The notes: generated from the letters alone by a model not told the origin. A stretch of 64,000 nucleotides of DNA from Avena insularis (GCA_023614405.1 CM042693.1:160038731-160102730), one strand, 5' to 3'. Shown: positions 47,131-60,301, counted from the first letter of the stretch. Numbers and translations: made by a program.

Positions 47131-48396
47131 GTGGCTGAAGGGGACCGACGACGCGGGCTGAGCTCATCGTGGTCGACGGCACAGAGTGCTACTGGCATGG
47201 GCGATGATAGGGGGCTGTGCTGTGCTCCCTGGCGAAGCTCAACAGCGTGGTGGTGAGGCGTGGGGCGGTGCTGATCGGTCGAAACGCGTCGACGCACTGG
47301 GCGGGTCCAATGGTGATTTTAATGGCACACAACATGCATGGTCCACGCGGCGGCGAACGAGGTTGTCTGGCGGGGTGCTAGAGTACGGGAGATAACGTCT
47401 GCAAGCGGCGAGGGCGGTGCACGGTCTGTGGGCGCTGGTCGAGTGTGGCGCACTAGCGCGCTCTCGGCTCGCACGCAGACAGACTTGGCAAGCTCGGGTA
47501 GTGTGGTCCAGGGCTGGCAGTGCTCGAGGCTTGGACAGGGGGTGGTGGTGGACGGTGGAGTGCCTGGTAGACATGCTTGCTAGGCTTGGTGCTTCTCCTA
47601 GCTTGCTGTTGACATGTGGGTGGCAAGTTAGGCTCGGCATGGTCACCATTAATGGCTATGCCAAGCTCACAGTGGTGCTAAGGCTTATTAATTGGGCTAG
47701 ATCATCTACTGAGAGTGTAGTGAGAGCTATAGAGGGAACAAGGTTGTCCAAAATCACTGATCACTATAGTGTTTGGTGTTTGTTTGTTTGCTGCAAACAA
47801 AGTGTTTGATGAAATGGCCGAAAGAAATTCAAATTTGAATTTTGGATTCAAACTTGGTGGGTTTGCTAGGCACATACTTGGGAGTCTCTGGTTAGTTGGA
47901 TTAGTCAAGGGGCATTGGTTTGGTTGGGTTTTGAAAATGTGTGATCTTCACATATGACGAAGATTCAATTTTTACTTGTGATTTGAGTGAGGTTTCCAAA
48001 TGGTTTTGCAAGTTTGAAATGTGGGATTTGCTTCACTTTTACTTGGTCTTGCAATGGGTGAAAAGAATTGGAAAAGTTTCTGTTTGAAATCTTGGACTAG
48101 AAACACTCAAAGTGACCTAGTGAGCAAGATTGGCAAAAATGACCATTTTCCTTAATTGATTTGTTTTTGATTTTCTCTTTACTTGTTTCTGCTTGTAAAT
48201 GTTTTATATGATGTTATATTCATCTTTAAACCATTTCTTGCTATTTAGGTTAATCACACAAGTTCATTCATGCATTTATCAAATCATCACATACACACAT
48301 GCATTCATATGATTTAAATTAATCAAAGTTTTTATTAACCCTAATTTTAGTGATTAGAGTTTGATGATCATTGTTTTATATTTTTGGGATGTTACA

Positions 48397-48432
48397 AACC
48401 TTACCTACTTAAATAAAATCTCGTCCCGAGAT
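48397..48432 (-). other. Element 2 polypurine tract and palindrome
   Basis: AAGTAGGTAAGG on the minus strand precedes the LTR start. The adjacent ATCTCGTCCCGAGAT palindrome (48418-48432) is identical to that of element A. Confidence 0.75.
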
Positions 48433-48456
48433 TTGAAAAATAAGAAAAAAGATTAC

Positions 48457-49945
48457 CTAGGATTTAAAGAGATCGGGAAACTCCGTCCTGATGTGATCTT
48501 CTTGCTCCCAGGTAGCTTCTTCCTCAGTGTGGTTGATCGAATGAATCTTGAGAAACTTGATGCTTCGGGTTCTGGTGTTTCTAAAAGCTTCCTCCAAAAT
48601 ACGGATGGGTACTTCAGGATACGTCATATCATCATTGATCTCTATGGTGTGGTGATCAATGTTCTTCAAAACTTCAGTCTTCTCCGTAACTTCAAGGCAT
48701 TTGCGAAGTAACGATATATGGAACACATTGTGCACTGCTGACATTTCCTCGGGCAGTTCCAATTGATATGATACTTCTCCTTGACGATTTAGAATCTTGA
48801 AAGGTCCTATATATCTGGGGGCTAACTTTCCTTTGAGCTAGAAACGCTGCATTCCCTTCAAAGGCGACACTTTGAGATACACAAAATCTCCGATATTGAA
48901 ATCGAGGTCCCGACGTCTCTTGTCGGTGTAACTCTTCTGTCTTGACTGGGCGGTCTTGAGGTGCTCACGAATCTTGTGAACTTTCTCTTCTGCCTCTCTT
49001 AGGATGCCGGGTCCGAAAATCTGACTCTCTTCTTCCGACCAATTCAAAGGGGTGCGACACTTCCTTCCATAGATGAACTCAAATGGGGCCATTTGCAGAC
49101 TAGCTTGATAACTATTGTTGTATGAAAATTCTGCGAAGCGCGTCTTCTTCCCATTTAGATCCATACTCTAGCACACATGCTCTCAACATATCTTCGAGTA
49201 TTTGATTTACTCGCTCCGTTTGTCCATCGGTTTGAGGGTGATACGTTGTGCTTAAATCTAGTAGGGTTCCTAAACCTTCTTGGACTTTCTTCTAGAATCT
49301 CGAGGTAAACTGGGTTCCATGATCCGATACAATGTTCTTGGGGACTCCGTGCAAACTGACGATTCTAGCGATGTATAACTCTACTAACTTCGAACTTTGG
49401 TATGTGGTCTTGACTGGTAAGAAATGGGCTACTTTCGACAATGTGTCCACTATGACCCAAATAGAGTCATTTCCCCTACTAGAAGTAGGCTATCCAGTGA
49501 TAAAGTCCATTCCAACTGAATCCCATTTCCATTCTGGAATCTGTAAAGGTTGCAACAGTCCTGCGGGTCTTTAATGTCCCGCCTTGACTCTCTGACAGAT
49601 ATCACACTTGGCGATATAGCTTCCGATTTTTCTCTTCATCTTATGCCACCAAAATTGCTCCTTCAAATCCTGATACATCTTCGTTCCTCCGGGGTGGATA
49701 GAATAAAGAGTATCATGGGCTTCCTTCAAAATTACTTCTTTCAACTCCGAATCTGCTGGTACACAGAGACGTCCTTTGTACCACAGAACTCCCTCTTCAT
49801 CTTCGATGAATCCGGGTTTGCCTGTACCGATACGACGTTTGATTCCATCGATACTAGCATTTCCTTTCTGCGCCTCTTTGATCTGACTGATCAAAGTGAG
49901 TTGAAGTTCTATGCTAGCCAAAAAACCTTCACTCACTAATTCCAT
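48457..49945 (-). pseudogene. Chromovirus integrase with C-terminal chromodomain, broken
   Basis: The N-terminal zinc-binding part is at 49700-49571 (two His near HDTLYSIHPGG, then CDICQRVKAGH and a stop). The catalytic core follows with recognisable GMDFITG, SDHGTQF and TDGQTERVNQ segments, broken by stops near 49563, 49490 and 49300. After a frameshift near 49160 comes the C-terminal region FAEFSYNNSYQASLQMAPFE, then GDFVYLKVSP, the linker [13 protein letters not shown], and a chromodomain-like end [19 protein letters not shown] closing at the TAG at 48457-48459. The chromodomain targets integration to particular chromatin. Most internal stops fit changes of CAA, CAG or TGG codons. Confidence 0.87.
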
Positions 49946-49978
49946 TCAGAAATCTTCCATCTCTTTGTGCAAACTTGG

Positions 49979-51528
49979 TTAATCCTTCAAAATCATGGAG
50001 TTCAAGTGGCACGGCAATCTACTGAGGGCATCGACTACCACATAGGCTTTACCGGGGTGATAGTGAATGTCCAGATCATTGTCCTTGATTAGCTCGATCC
50101 ATCTTCTCTGCCTCATATTCAGCTCCTTCTGAGTGAATATATACTTCAGGATCTTGTGATCCGAATAAATCTCACAATGGTTTCCCATGAGATAATGGCT
50201 CCATGTCTTCAGGGCTAGAACTACGACTGCGAGTTCAAGGTCATGGGTTGGATAATTTTGTTCATGCTGCTTCAGTTGTCGGGATAGATAAGATATAACT
50301 TTGCCTTCTTGCATTAGCACACATGCGAGTCCGATCTTGGATGCGTCACAATACACATCAAAGGGCTTCGTGATATCCGGCATGATCAAGATTGGGGCTG
50401 AAATCAATCTCCTCTTGAGTTCTTGAAAACTCACTTCACATTTGTCTGTCCATTCAAACTTCTTGTCCTTGTTCAACAATTGGGTCATGGGTCTTAGAAT
50501 CTCGAGAATCCTTCTACAAACTTGCGGTTGTATCCCACTAATCTGAGAAATGTACGAACTTGGGTTTGAGTGGTTGGGTCTTGCCAATCTTCAACATCCT
50601 TCACCTTCACAGGGTCAACGACAATTCCTCCGGCTGATACAATATGTCCGAGGAATCCTACCTCCTGTAACCAGAATTCACATTTGCTAAATTTGGCATA
50701 TAGCTGATGCTCCCTAAGGGTTCCAAGAATGGTCCTTAGGTGTAGCTCATGTTGGTCTTCTGATTTGGAATAAAAAAGAATGTCATCGATGAAAACAACA
50801 ACAAACTTATCCAGGAAGTCCATAAAAATCATATTCATGAGGTTCATGAAATAAGCGAGGGCATTGGTTAATCCAAAAGACATGATGGTATACTCATATA
50901 ATCCATATCGGGTGGTAAAGGCAGTCTTTGGAATATCCTCTGCGTGAATCTTGAGTTAATGATATCCAGTTCTAAGATCAATCTTAGAAAACACTTTGGC
51001 ACCAGTCAACTGGTCAAACAAATCTTCTATCTTTGGCAGTGGGTACTTGTTCTTGATGGTAACATCATTCAACTTCTGATAATCCGTACACAAACGGTTA
51101 CCTCCATCTTTCTTGTCCATGAACAAAACAGGTGATCTCCATGGTGACGCACTTGGTTGAATTAATCCAATTTCTAGCATAGCATCCAGTTGCATCTTCA
51201 GTTCCACTAGTTCAAATGGGTTCATACTATATGGTCTCTGGGATATGGGTCCGGTTCCAGGGATCAGTTCAATGATAAACACGATATCCTGATCTGGGGG
51301 CATACCGGGCAAAACATCTGGAAATACATCGGGGTATTCATAGATTATCCGGACTTGGTCAATTGTTGGCTGGGCTATACTCTTGTTGCACTTGAGTTGA
51401 CGGGGCAAGGTTTCAGATACATGCTCGACTGATATCCCGGCTGTACTGGTCATGGTTATGGCTTTCTTGGCATAGTCAATTAATCCTTTGTGTTTGGACA
51501 TCCAATCCAGCCCTAATACTACTTCCAA
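49979..51528 (-). pseudogene. Chromovirus reverse transcriptase and RNase H, broken
   Basis: Reverse transcriptase starts with the protease-linker phrase [13 protein letters not shown], then [27 protein letters not shown] (followed by a stop), MSFGLTNA, and the catalytic [10 protein letters not shown] box near 50800. A frameshift near 50500 leads to RNase [21 protein letters not shown], then [18 protein letters not shown] and [12 protein letters not shown], with the acidic catalytic residues visible. The frame ends ALSRLPCH... then a stop at 49979-49981. It copies the element's RNA to DNA; this copy cannot make an intact enzyme. Confidence 0.9.
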
Positions 51529-51579
51529 ACCTTTAGTTCCGAGTACTATTAGATTAGCATAAAAATCTATGCCATGGAT

Positions 51580-52967
51580 TCAGATAGGTACGGCTTTGCA
51601 AATTTGCCTAGCTTTGGTGGTCGAACCAGGTATTTGAACAATCATAACATGCTTCAATTTGGTTGGTTGAATCTTACTAGTGCATGCAAATTCTTCAGTA
51701 ACAAATGAGTGCGATGGTCTAGAATCAAACAACACTCTTGCAAGTACTGAGTTAACAGAAAACAAACCCAACACGACATCTGGCGCTTCTTGGGCTTCTT
51801 CAGCATGCATGAGAAAGAGACGGCCATTGCGATTGAGCGAGTTCCCTGGGGCAAAACTTCTTCCAAGCTGAACACGACGCTACTGCTGATCTGGGGCATT
51901 TGCATTGGGAGCTGCGGCAATCTTCTTGGGGCACTCATTGGGATAGTGACCCTGGGTTCCACATTCATAACAAGTCACTTAGGACTTGTCCTTTGCTGCA
52001 ACAGGCACAACATTGCTTACAGTCCTTGGGGCAGTGTTGGTGTTGGTGGCAGCATTGTTGTTGTTGAACTTGGGTGTGCACGATTGAAATTGCTGGAGTT
52101 GTCGGGGTTGTTGTGGTTTCCTCCGGGCCTTGGGTTTCCACGGTTGGGATAGGTGGGACGGTTCATCGGGGGTCTATTGTTTCTTGGAGAAAATCCTGGA
52201 GATGGGTTGGGGCGATACTTTGGTGTATGGTGGGTTCCTGGTTGATGCATCATGCGACTCTTGCGGTTCTCATTATCTTGGTTGATCTTTCCTTCCATCT
52301 GAATGGCAGAGTCAACTAAGGCTTCAATATTTGTGAAGGGGATATTGACTAACACTGTCTGCATTTCATCGTGCAGACCATTCAGGAATCTCTCTTTCTT
52401 CTTGGCTTCAGTGTTGATCTCGTCCGGTGCATACCTAGCCAACGACAAGAATTTGTCACGGTATTCCACTACTGTCATTCTCCCTTGCTTCAGTTCCCTG
52501 AATTCATCTCTCATCCTCTTGATTAAAACTGGTGGCACATGGGTTCTGCTGAACTTGACTTTGAACTCTTCCCAAGTCATCAGCTGACCTCCTGTCATTG
52601 CGCGAATGTTGTTCCACCATGCTCTTGCATCTCCGGCTAGATAGTGGGTAGAAAACATCACTTTCTCATTAGCTTCCACTCCTACAACTTCCAGATTGTT
52701 CTCCATCATTTGCAACCAATCATCTGCATCTAGGGGCTCTTCTAACTTATTGAAAACAGGTGGATTGGTGTTCTAGAAATTCTTGAGCTTAGATCCATGG
52801 TTGTCTTGATTTCCATGGCCTTGATTGTTGTTGGCCATCTGAGATATCTATTGAAGGGTGGCTAGGTTGGCTTGACGTTCGACTCTTTCGGCTTCCCGGT
52901 CAGAACCCAACATTTGCAAGAGTTGCAACATCGTGTCCGGGGCTGAGTTGCTTCCTCCTCTAGGCAT
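51580..52967 (-). pseudogene. gag: Chromovirus gag and protease, broken
   Basis: The start is at the ATG on 52967 (MPRGGSNSAPDTMLQ), which gives the usual gag N-terminus. Two TAG stops follow within 75 codons. The core at 52715-52017 shows FSTHYLAGDARAWWNNI and EFRELKQGRMTVVEYRDKF. An Asn/Pro-rich linker is frameshifted near 52075. A stop comes just before the zinc knuckle CYECGTQGHYPNEC (about 51970-51930). The protease active site reads FDSRPSHSFV where the family has D-S-G, so glycine is replaced by arginine. Capsid and maturation functions are inferred from the family. Confidence 0.9.
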
Positions 52968-53237
52968 CTGAAGATTGAGATAGATCATGAGAAAATAGGG
53001 AAATTTCTAAGGTTCAGGGGTTTTTGGAAAAGTTTTTAAAGTTTGACTCAGATTTTTCTAGCAACTTGCTTTTCATTCATTCATTCATAACACACGATAC
53101 AAACACACACCACAAGAAAGGAAAACAGATGGTTTTAAGAACCATTCCGGGAAACTACGATACATTGGGACCAAATACAACTCACTAACGCTAGTGCTCA
53201 AGTGTTACTACTCCTCGGAGTCAGTTTCCTCGTCATC

Positions 53238-53611
53238 CTAATCATCATCATCAATGAAGGCGAAGTCATCCTCATCGGTGAAGAAGTCCATAGCCTGATC
53301 TTCTAGAAAGTCATCATCATCACTAAGATAGGAGAAGGGGTCTCCACAAAGGTCTTCCCATGCATTCTCCCTCTCCTCCAACTGCATGTATCTCTCGTGG
53401 ATGGTCTCGTCCAAATCCGTGATCCGGTGGCGAAGACGGGCAATGATGCGCTCCTTCTTATCAAGCTGACGGCGACAAGACTTGCGATCCTTCACTAGCA
53501 TGGCGATGGTCTGATCCTTCTTCTTGGCGACGGCGTACTTGTGGTTGGCGTAGGAACGGGCATTGTCCAACTCCTTCTGACGGTCATACATCATGAAGCT
53601 GAGGTGGTCCA
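53238..53611 (-). pseudogene. Extra ORF upstream of gag, C-terminal part
   Basis: It continues the frame of 58478-58080 after the solo LTR is removed. The sequence is strongly helical and charged (KKDQTIAMLVKDRKSCRRQL, then ERIIARLRHRITDLDETIHE), compatible with a coiled coil. It ends in an acidic tail (DDDDFLEDQ ... DEDDFAFIDDDD) before a stop at 53238-53240. It lies about 270 bases upstream of gag, in the same orientation. I do not recognise a family; no enzymatic motif is seen. Confidence 0.65.
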
Positions 53612-56600
53612 TGTCACATCACAAAATTTTCCAAATTTTGTAATGTGAAAAATAAATAATTGCTGAAATTTAGGGTGAAAAGAAACTTTTTGATTCCAAA
53701 TGGAAACATCAAAACCCAACTTGAACAAACTTTGCATGAAAAGTGAATCCAACAAATTTCAATCAAGTGAAATGCATTCATCAAAGAATGTATCTTGAAA
53801 TTTAAAATTGGGAAAATAAACCAAAACCCTAAAACCTTAATGGAAGAAAATCATTTCAAAGATTACTCTAAGCCTATGGATTTGATCCATATAAAAATTT
53901 GTCAACAAACATTTATAAGTGATCAAAATGACAAATAAAAATATTACAAAACGATAGAAATTGGTTTCATTTAATTTGGAACCATGGATAAAAACTTATG
54001 AATTTAATAAGAAAAAAAGGAAATAATTTCCAAAGCTAATAAAGCACCTATGCAAAATCCATACCAAATTGTGAGCAAGATAATCCTAAAGGGATTTAAA
54101 AGATAAAGAAATATTAAATAAAAATTATACAAATTGGAATCACCAATTTTGGATCTATAAATAAAAAGATGTGGATTTTATAAGATAAGGAAAGGAATAA
54201 ATAAATAAGGAATATTTAAAATCCAAATTAAAACTTGGCCTAATCCATAAACAAATGGAATAAAGATAATCCAAATCCAAATAAAATAAAGGGATAAAGA
54301 ATATTCAAATAAAATAAAATGACCTTAACCAAATTCTATCCCATTTGAATGAAGACAAATCCCTAATAGAAATGATTAATTAAATCACGAGAAATAATAA
54401 ATTGGAATTTACAAAGGTGAATATAAAAGTTATTTAATTAACTTAAATGGAATCAAATAATTATTTGAATAAGATCTAAATGGGATTAAAACCATATATG
54501 ATTGGAATAAAGACATTTTCCATATTTAAATGATTAATAAATCATGATTAAAATATTTTAAATAATTCAAAGTGAATTATTTTGCACTAAATAAAACCTA
54601 ATGAAAAAGGTTTGATGAAAAATTGAATTCAAATAAGAGTTTGAAATTATATTTAAAATATTATTTGAATAAAGGCAAGTGCCTAATTTAAATAAATAAT
54701 AAACCTTAAATGAATAAAATAATTATTCTAAAATGGTCTTTAAAATACATGTTTAAACAGTATAGAAAACTTACTGAAAAGTTTGAAAATATTTGAAATG
54801 AAAAAGGTTTTGAAATTACTTGAACAAATTCAAAACAGAAAAATAGAAAAGAAAAAGGAAAAAGGAAAAAGTAACAGGAAAGAAAAAAAATAAGACAAAC
54901 CAGCCCAGCCCACTAAGCCCAGCGAGCCCACCTCCTCTTTCCCCTCCTGAAACGTTTTCCTTCACCGTGTGAACCAGCGATCAGCGATGAGTAGACCCGA
55001 CCCCCTCCACACTACTGAGACGCCAGCCCGCCGCCAGCTCACCTTCTTCCTCACCCGCCGCTGACCACGCACCCTCTGGCCGTTTTACTGCTGATTGATT
55101 GCCGGCGTAAACTCGCGGTAAAGCCTCGATTAAATAGCCTCGTGATCACGCCCTCATAAGCGCCCTTCCCTCCTATCCATTTCCCCTCGCTCGCTCGGCT
55201 CTCTCTGCCTCCAGGCTGTTCGAATTGCTCACATAAAACCTCCTGTCTCCGACGAGCCACCGTGACGATTCCGGCCAACACCCTCATCCCCACAATCCCT
55301 TCTTCACACGAGCATGATCCCCATTGTCCCATGCACCTTCCAGTATCACGAGCTTGCTCGCACGCACCCCAGATACTCGACTACGTCGTCAACCAAACAC
55401 CGCCGTCGTCTGCCATTACTCCGTCGAGCTTCCCCGGTATCTTCTGACCTCCCCTCTCCCTCTCTTTCACACGCGCGTACTCGCCACGACCCTGCATCTA
55501 ACAGCACCTTCATTTTTCTCTGGCATGCACCGTAGCCTCGCCACTGTCTTCAACAGAGAGCACCTGTCGCCAGAAGGAACTCCGACGAGGAATTACGATC
55601 GTCCCCGTGCGCCCCTTCGCCAACCAAGCACACGTTGAGCATCAGTAATCTTCAGCGATTCTGGTGAGCCACCCCACTCCTCCTCTAACTTCCTGTATCG
55701 CCGTCACTGTCATCGTCTGAGCGCGCCGCCTCCAGCCACCATCGCTGCGCCGCCCATCTCTGTTAAAAATATTTGGCACCGTTCGATTTAGATCCTATGG
55801 AAGCGGTAGATTACTTAAGAGAAACGTTATCTTTTGATCTGGGCGGCACAGATCTAATTAGATCCAATGCTCCACGTAGCGCGATCCTCACAAACCGGTA
55901 CCAGCCAATGAGGTTGTGACACGTAGCCAGACTCATGTGTTTGATTTTGTAAAATTCATAACTTTAAATATACATATCCAAATTTTGCAAACTTTATATC
56001 AATGGAATCATCAAAAAGAATCATATCCAACCATTCCATTTGTTTAATGAATTGCTTCTGTAAAATTGGTTGTTTTTGTAGAAACTTGTGTAGGCATATT
56101 TTGAATATAAAAGTTATTCTAGAAATTTTTTTAGAATAAAATCTTTTGTAAATGGTTTGTTTTTAACCTACTGACCATAGAAACCAACTTTTGAATTTAA
56201 AAATATATTTTTTGACACTTAGGGATTATTGCTTTGAATTAAAGCATTTCTAGTCAAATAAAAATGTTGAATATGTTTTAAAAATGCTTTTGAGTAAAAC
56301 CTTTTGAAAATGGTTTGAATTAAACTCTCTGACCCTAAACACCAAGTTTGGGTATTTAAAAATATATTTGGTAAACCTTAGTAAAATTATTACTTTGTTC
56401 AAGGGATTTCTAACAAAATAAATGGTGCTTGATTTAAAAATGGTTTTTGAGTGAAACCTTTTGTAAATGGAATTGTTTTAAAACACTTTTTACCACAAGC
56501 ACTAACATGTTGTGTTTAAAAATATTTGGCAAACACTAGAAATTATTACTTTGATTTAAATCATTTCTAGCAAAACAAAAATGATTTAAAGTGACCATTC

Positions 56601-58079
56601 TCACTAACTTAATATCAAATGGTTTTGCAACTTTTGTAAATGACCAATAGATGTTTTAAAATGTTTATATCCTAATAGAAACCACTTTTCCAAATAAAAC
56701 AATCTTTTCCATGCGTGCATGCATTGTTTCATTTCCTTTATTTTGTGTGTTGAATTGTTTCATTGTGAATTTTGAAATTGTGCCTTGCTTGATTGAATTG
56801 TAGTGGAATTTTAAGAGTGTGACCATTACAAGATCAAGGAGTGAACTTATATTCCCTACCAAAAAGGCAAGTGGTGCTTCATACTTTTGTCCCATTATTT
56901 TCACTATGCATTAGTGATATTTCTAAGTATGACTTGCATGGAATTTTCTAAGTATAAACTATGCCATGGGAAATCCTAGTAGATGAAACCTTAGTAGAAG
57001 TTTCCTAAGTTATGATTCCTACTACTATCATGCTTAGCTTAGCTAGTAGAAAACAAGGGTGGATTATATTCATGCTATGAAATATTTCTAAGTCAAGGAC
57101 TTGTGTTTTGTTTAATAAAACAACTATGTGAATGAATCACCTGGGTGGGATGGTTGTGAATGGGTTATGGTGAGTGGTTACACAGGGCCCATAGTTATGG
57201 ACTACCCTAGTGTATCTCACTTGTGGAAAGCCACCCAGGAACAAAGAGATTTGGAGATGTCAAATGTTGAGAAGCTTCAAGTGTAGCCACATGGCATTAT
57301 GGGCTCTGCCTGGATCATATAGGTTGCAATAACTTAGCGAAATGGACAGTTGGTGGTAGGGGTGATAGGTTTGGAGCGCGTCCATTTTGGTCTAAGGGAA
57401 GTCTTCTGAAAGATCTTGTCTCGACGCATGTCGAGTCTTGTGGGGAAAGTGCACCACCTCACGAGAGAGTAAAATCTAAGTACTTAGCCATGTCCCCGGA
57501 AATGGAAAATTTGAGCATTAAGACATGGAAGCTATCAAGAATCTCCTTATCCCATAAGTTAAAAACTTGTGGTTGAACAAGGGTAAAGGTTCACCGATGT
57601 CTATTGGTGGTTCCTTGGGAGTTTTTGCCAAACAAAAACTTAGTGTTTTCAACTGATAGGTAAAACCTATTTTGAGCAAAGCAAGCCTAAGCTACACTTA
57701 GCCAAATTCATGTAGAAGTTAGATACTATTATTTTACTAAGGTATCACTTGCCAATACTATTCCAATGTATTGACCCACTATGGCTGTAACTTGTGATGT
57801 TGCAGGTTACTCTGATGAGGATTAGGGTTATGAGTCTACACTCAACATGCTTGCCTGTGGCACATGAAGATGAAGACTTTTATTTATATTGTTAAGTTAA
57901 ACTCTTGTACTAGCCTATGGCTATGGAGTTGTAAAAGACTATGTTATCTCTGGAATGACGATGTAATAATGACCTTTGTTTATGTGTACTTCATCTTAAA
58001 CTGTGGATGCTAGCAATTGATCCAGGGACTAGCATTGCAATCACAGGGACCTTTACATTTATAAAGGTGGGGTCTTACA
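53612..58079 (+). mobile_element. Solo LTR of family A, 4468 bp
   Basis: It begins TGTCACATCAC, ends GGTCTTACA, with a perfect GTCCA on both sides (53607-53611 and 58080-58084). It matches the element A LTRs in opposite orientation but is clearly more diverged from them than they are from each other. It has a GC-rich block at 54900-55900, a donor CTG/GTGAGCC at 55664, an acceptor ATGTTGCAG/G at 57804-57805, and the shared module at about 57439-57506. It splits the extra ORF of element 2. Confidence 0.92.
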
Positions 58080-58478
58080 GTCCAACTAAGTCTTTAGAGC
58101 ATGGTGGTATGGGGACTCCAGTGGCTGTCCCATAGAAGCACGCCTTGGGTAGAACTCAAAACGGGTACCCTTGATTTGATTAATACTCTGCCCACACAGA
58201 CGGGCAAGAGCTTCCTACATTGCCCTGGCAAGTCCATTGAGCCAGTTGTTCTCTCTTAAGGTGAACTGAATTCCCTCTGCAGTGGGAGGTTCAATCTTTC
58301 CTCGAAGACTTGCAACAACTAACCACTGCAGATCTTCTCCTTCCTGATCATTGAGCTGAGCTCCGAAGAACTCGGGGTGTGGACGCTCCAGCATTTCTGC
58401 CAGCTGGTCCAAGTCACGCTCAAATATGAGGTCTCCTCCATTCCCCAACTAAAAAAACTTGTTGTACTTCACGTCCAT
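58080..58478 (-). pseudogene. Extra ORF upstream of gag, N-terminal part
   Basis: ATG at 58478 opens MDVKYNKFF, then a TAG. The frame continues GNGGDLIFERDLDQLAEML, HPEFFGAQLNDQEGEDLQWL, another TAG at 58215, and a third stop just before the solo LTR. It joins in frame to 53611-53238, giving an ORF of about 257 codons between the primer site and gag. The function is unknown. Confidence 0.65.
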
Positions 58479-58690
58479 CTATAAGAATATAGGATGAGTA
58501 AGTTAGTAGAGTGATCAAGTGTGTCAAATTTTATGTAAGTTTGCAAAAAATTTTGAGGAACATGAATTTTTATGAAAGAATCCAAGTGATAAGAATGAGA
58601 ATAAGTTTTTTTGTAAATACTCACTTCCTTTGGTTTTGAAACTAAGTTTTTGATTCAAACGTTCATTCTAACTAGAGTCTCCTATGGTGA

Positions 58691-58707
58691 GGATGGCTCT
58701 GATACCA
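58691..58707 (-). other. Element 2 primer binding site (tRNA-iMet)
   Basis: The minus strand reads TGGTATCAGAGCCATCC, three bases after the right LTR. It shows that the right LTR is the 5' LTR. Confidence 0.92.
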
Positions 58708-58972
58708 ACTTGTCAACACCCGGATTTTTAATCACAGATGCCTGTTATGCCATACATCACAATCCCAGGATTACCATTTTTGCGAGACATAACAGATTTG
58801 GATATCACAGTATATCATGCATTATAAACCATACATAAGGTCTTACACAAATAAGGATCTCATGATCCAGTTCTTAGTACAATTCAAGCAACGGAATAAC
58901 CTAAAGATAACGATAGCATGGCCGAAGCTCCATCTTCGGGGTCATAAGCAATGTTGACGATGGGAGATGATC

Positions 58973-59025
58973 CTAGTTGTCGTAACCTTCCTGCGGTCCG
59001 TCATCCTAATACTCCTCTTCCTAGT
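58973..59025 (-). other. Putative terminal acidic exon in element 2 5' LTR (53 nt, two stops)
   Basis: Same borders, length and final GYDN-stop as the other two copies. TAG codons replace a Tyr-like and a Gln-like position inside, so this copy is broken. Confidence 0.4.
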
Positions 59026-60079
59026 CTGGACACGGGAATAGACAGGGACAAAGCCATGAGAACTCTTTAAGTACTCGCAAACTAATATTAATAAGTGAAG
59101 GGTTTTTGAATAGGATATACTAAGCTCTAGGGTTGTTTTGCAAAAAGCCAGATTTACCTCTACTAACTTCAAAAGCAAAGAGAGTTAGTTGAAAGTTTTA
59201 TAACAACTAAGTGGGAACTTGATTTTCATATCACAACTCTGTTGTGGTGAAGTCAAAGTCACAAATCATTTCACAAGTCATTTTGAAAACATCTGACGGG
59301 GGAACAGTATGGCTAATCCAACTGTCCATAACCGCGGACACGGCTATTCGAATAGTTTGACACTCTGCACAGATTGTACACTTTCACCACAACATTCGAT
59401 ATAACCATCACGAACAATCCTGAATTCATCATACTCAGTATGCGGATAATAAATCCTAACCTTTCAATTACACGCCCTAGTATAGGCACATCTCATGTGA
59501 GTTTGGCCTCCCAACCATGACCAAACGTCATCTTGGGAACTGCACAGGTGGACAATCTTCACAAGGTAGCCTCAGCTCAGACCTTGGCCTCAAGGGAACC
59601 CATACTAAGGTATATAAATTTCCAGTCAAGCCCTACCCAAATTTCGGGTATTGTGGTTATACGGTAAAATTGGAATGGTATCGCATCCAGACAACCATCA
59701 GTTTTGTAAAGGGCTAAGGCTCATGCCTCAAAATTTTCATCATCAATATCATCTGGTGTTCGAGAACACATGTCAAAACATTTCAGTAGAATGACTCATC
59801 ATTCTAAGGTTTTCATAACCATTTTCACCAAGTATTCCCATCTAAAGTTGATCAAGTTTTATGCTTAGCACTAGCATCTATAAGTGGGGATAAATACTAA
59901 TGATGGGTAATAAACAAGTGGGGATTAGCTAAGTTCAATCTCATGCCTCGGGATGACATCAAGATGATCAAACTTAGGCCAAGTCTTATGCTCTTTATGC
60001 TACCTTCAATTATCTTTCTAGAATCTACAAGTCACTAAGTAAACTCTAAGAGAAATATTTAATAAACAAAATAAAGTAT

Positions 60080-60178
60080 TAAGCTTGCAAGTAAAACTAG
60101 GATTGGGTATCAAGTGGTGTAAGCTTGCAAGTAAAACTAGGATTGGGTATCAAGTGGTGTAAGCTTGCAAGTAAAACA
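60080..60178 (+). repeat. 40-bp tandem repeat in element 2 5' LTR (2.5 copies)
   Basis: Units begin TAAGCTTGCAAGTAAAACT at 60080, 60120 and 60160 (partial). There is one unit fewer than in the 3' LTR, which shows expansion or contraction after insertion. Confidence 0.88.
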
Positions 60179-60301
60179 TGCATGGTTTAGCTTGCTAAGC
60201 TAGTAGTATAAATTTGCTAAGTTGCAAGTATTAACTTGCTAATTCAACCAGTAGTATTAGGATTGCAAGTATTGCTTGCTAATATATTAGTATAAGCTTG
60301 C

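Larger units (their letters stand above)
44250..48396 (-). repeat. Element 2 3' LTR (main part)
   Basis: With the four bases 35604-35607 this LTR is about 4.15 kb. On the minus strand it begins TGTAACATCCC at 48396. TATAAATA is at 47123-47130 and a GC-rich block at about 46640-47640. It has a donor CCCCG/GTGAGT (exon end 46884), a 40-bp tandem repeat (45612-45751) and the shared module (44858-44928). An 8-bp inverted pair CTGTTATG/CATAACAG lies close to its outer end (about 44277 to 44331). It still has the promoter that the 5' LTR lacks. Confidence 0.92.
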
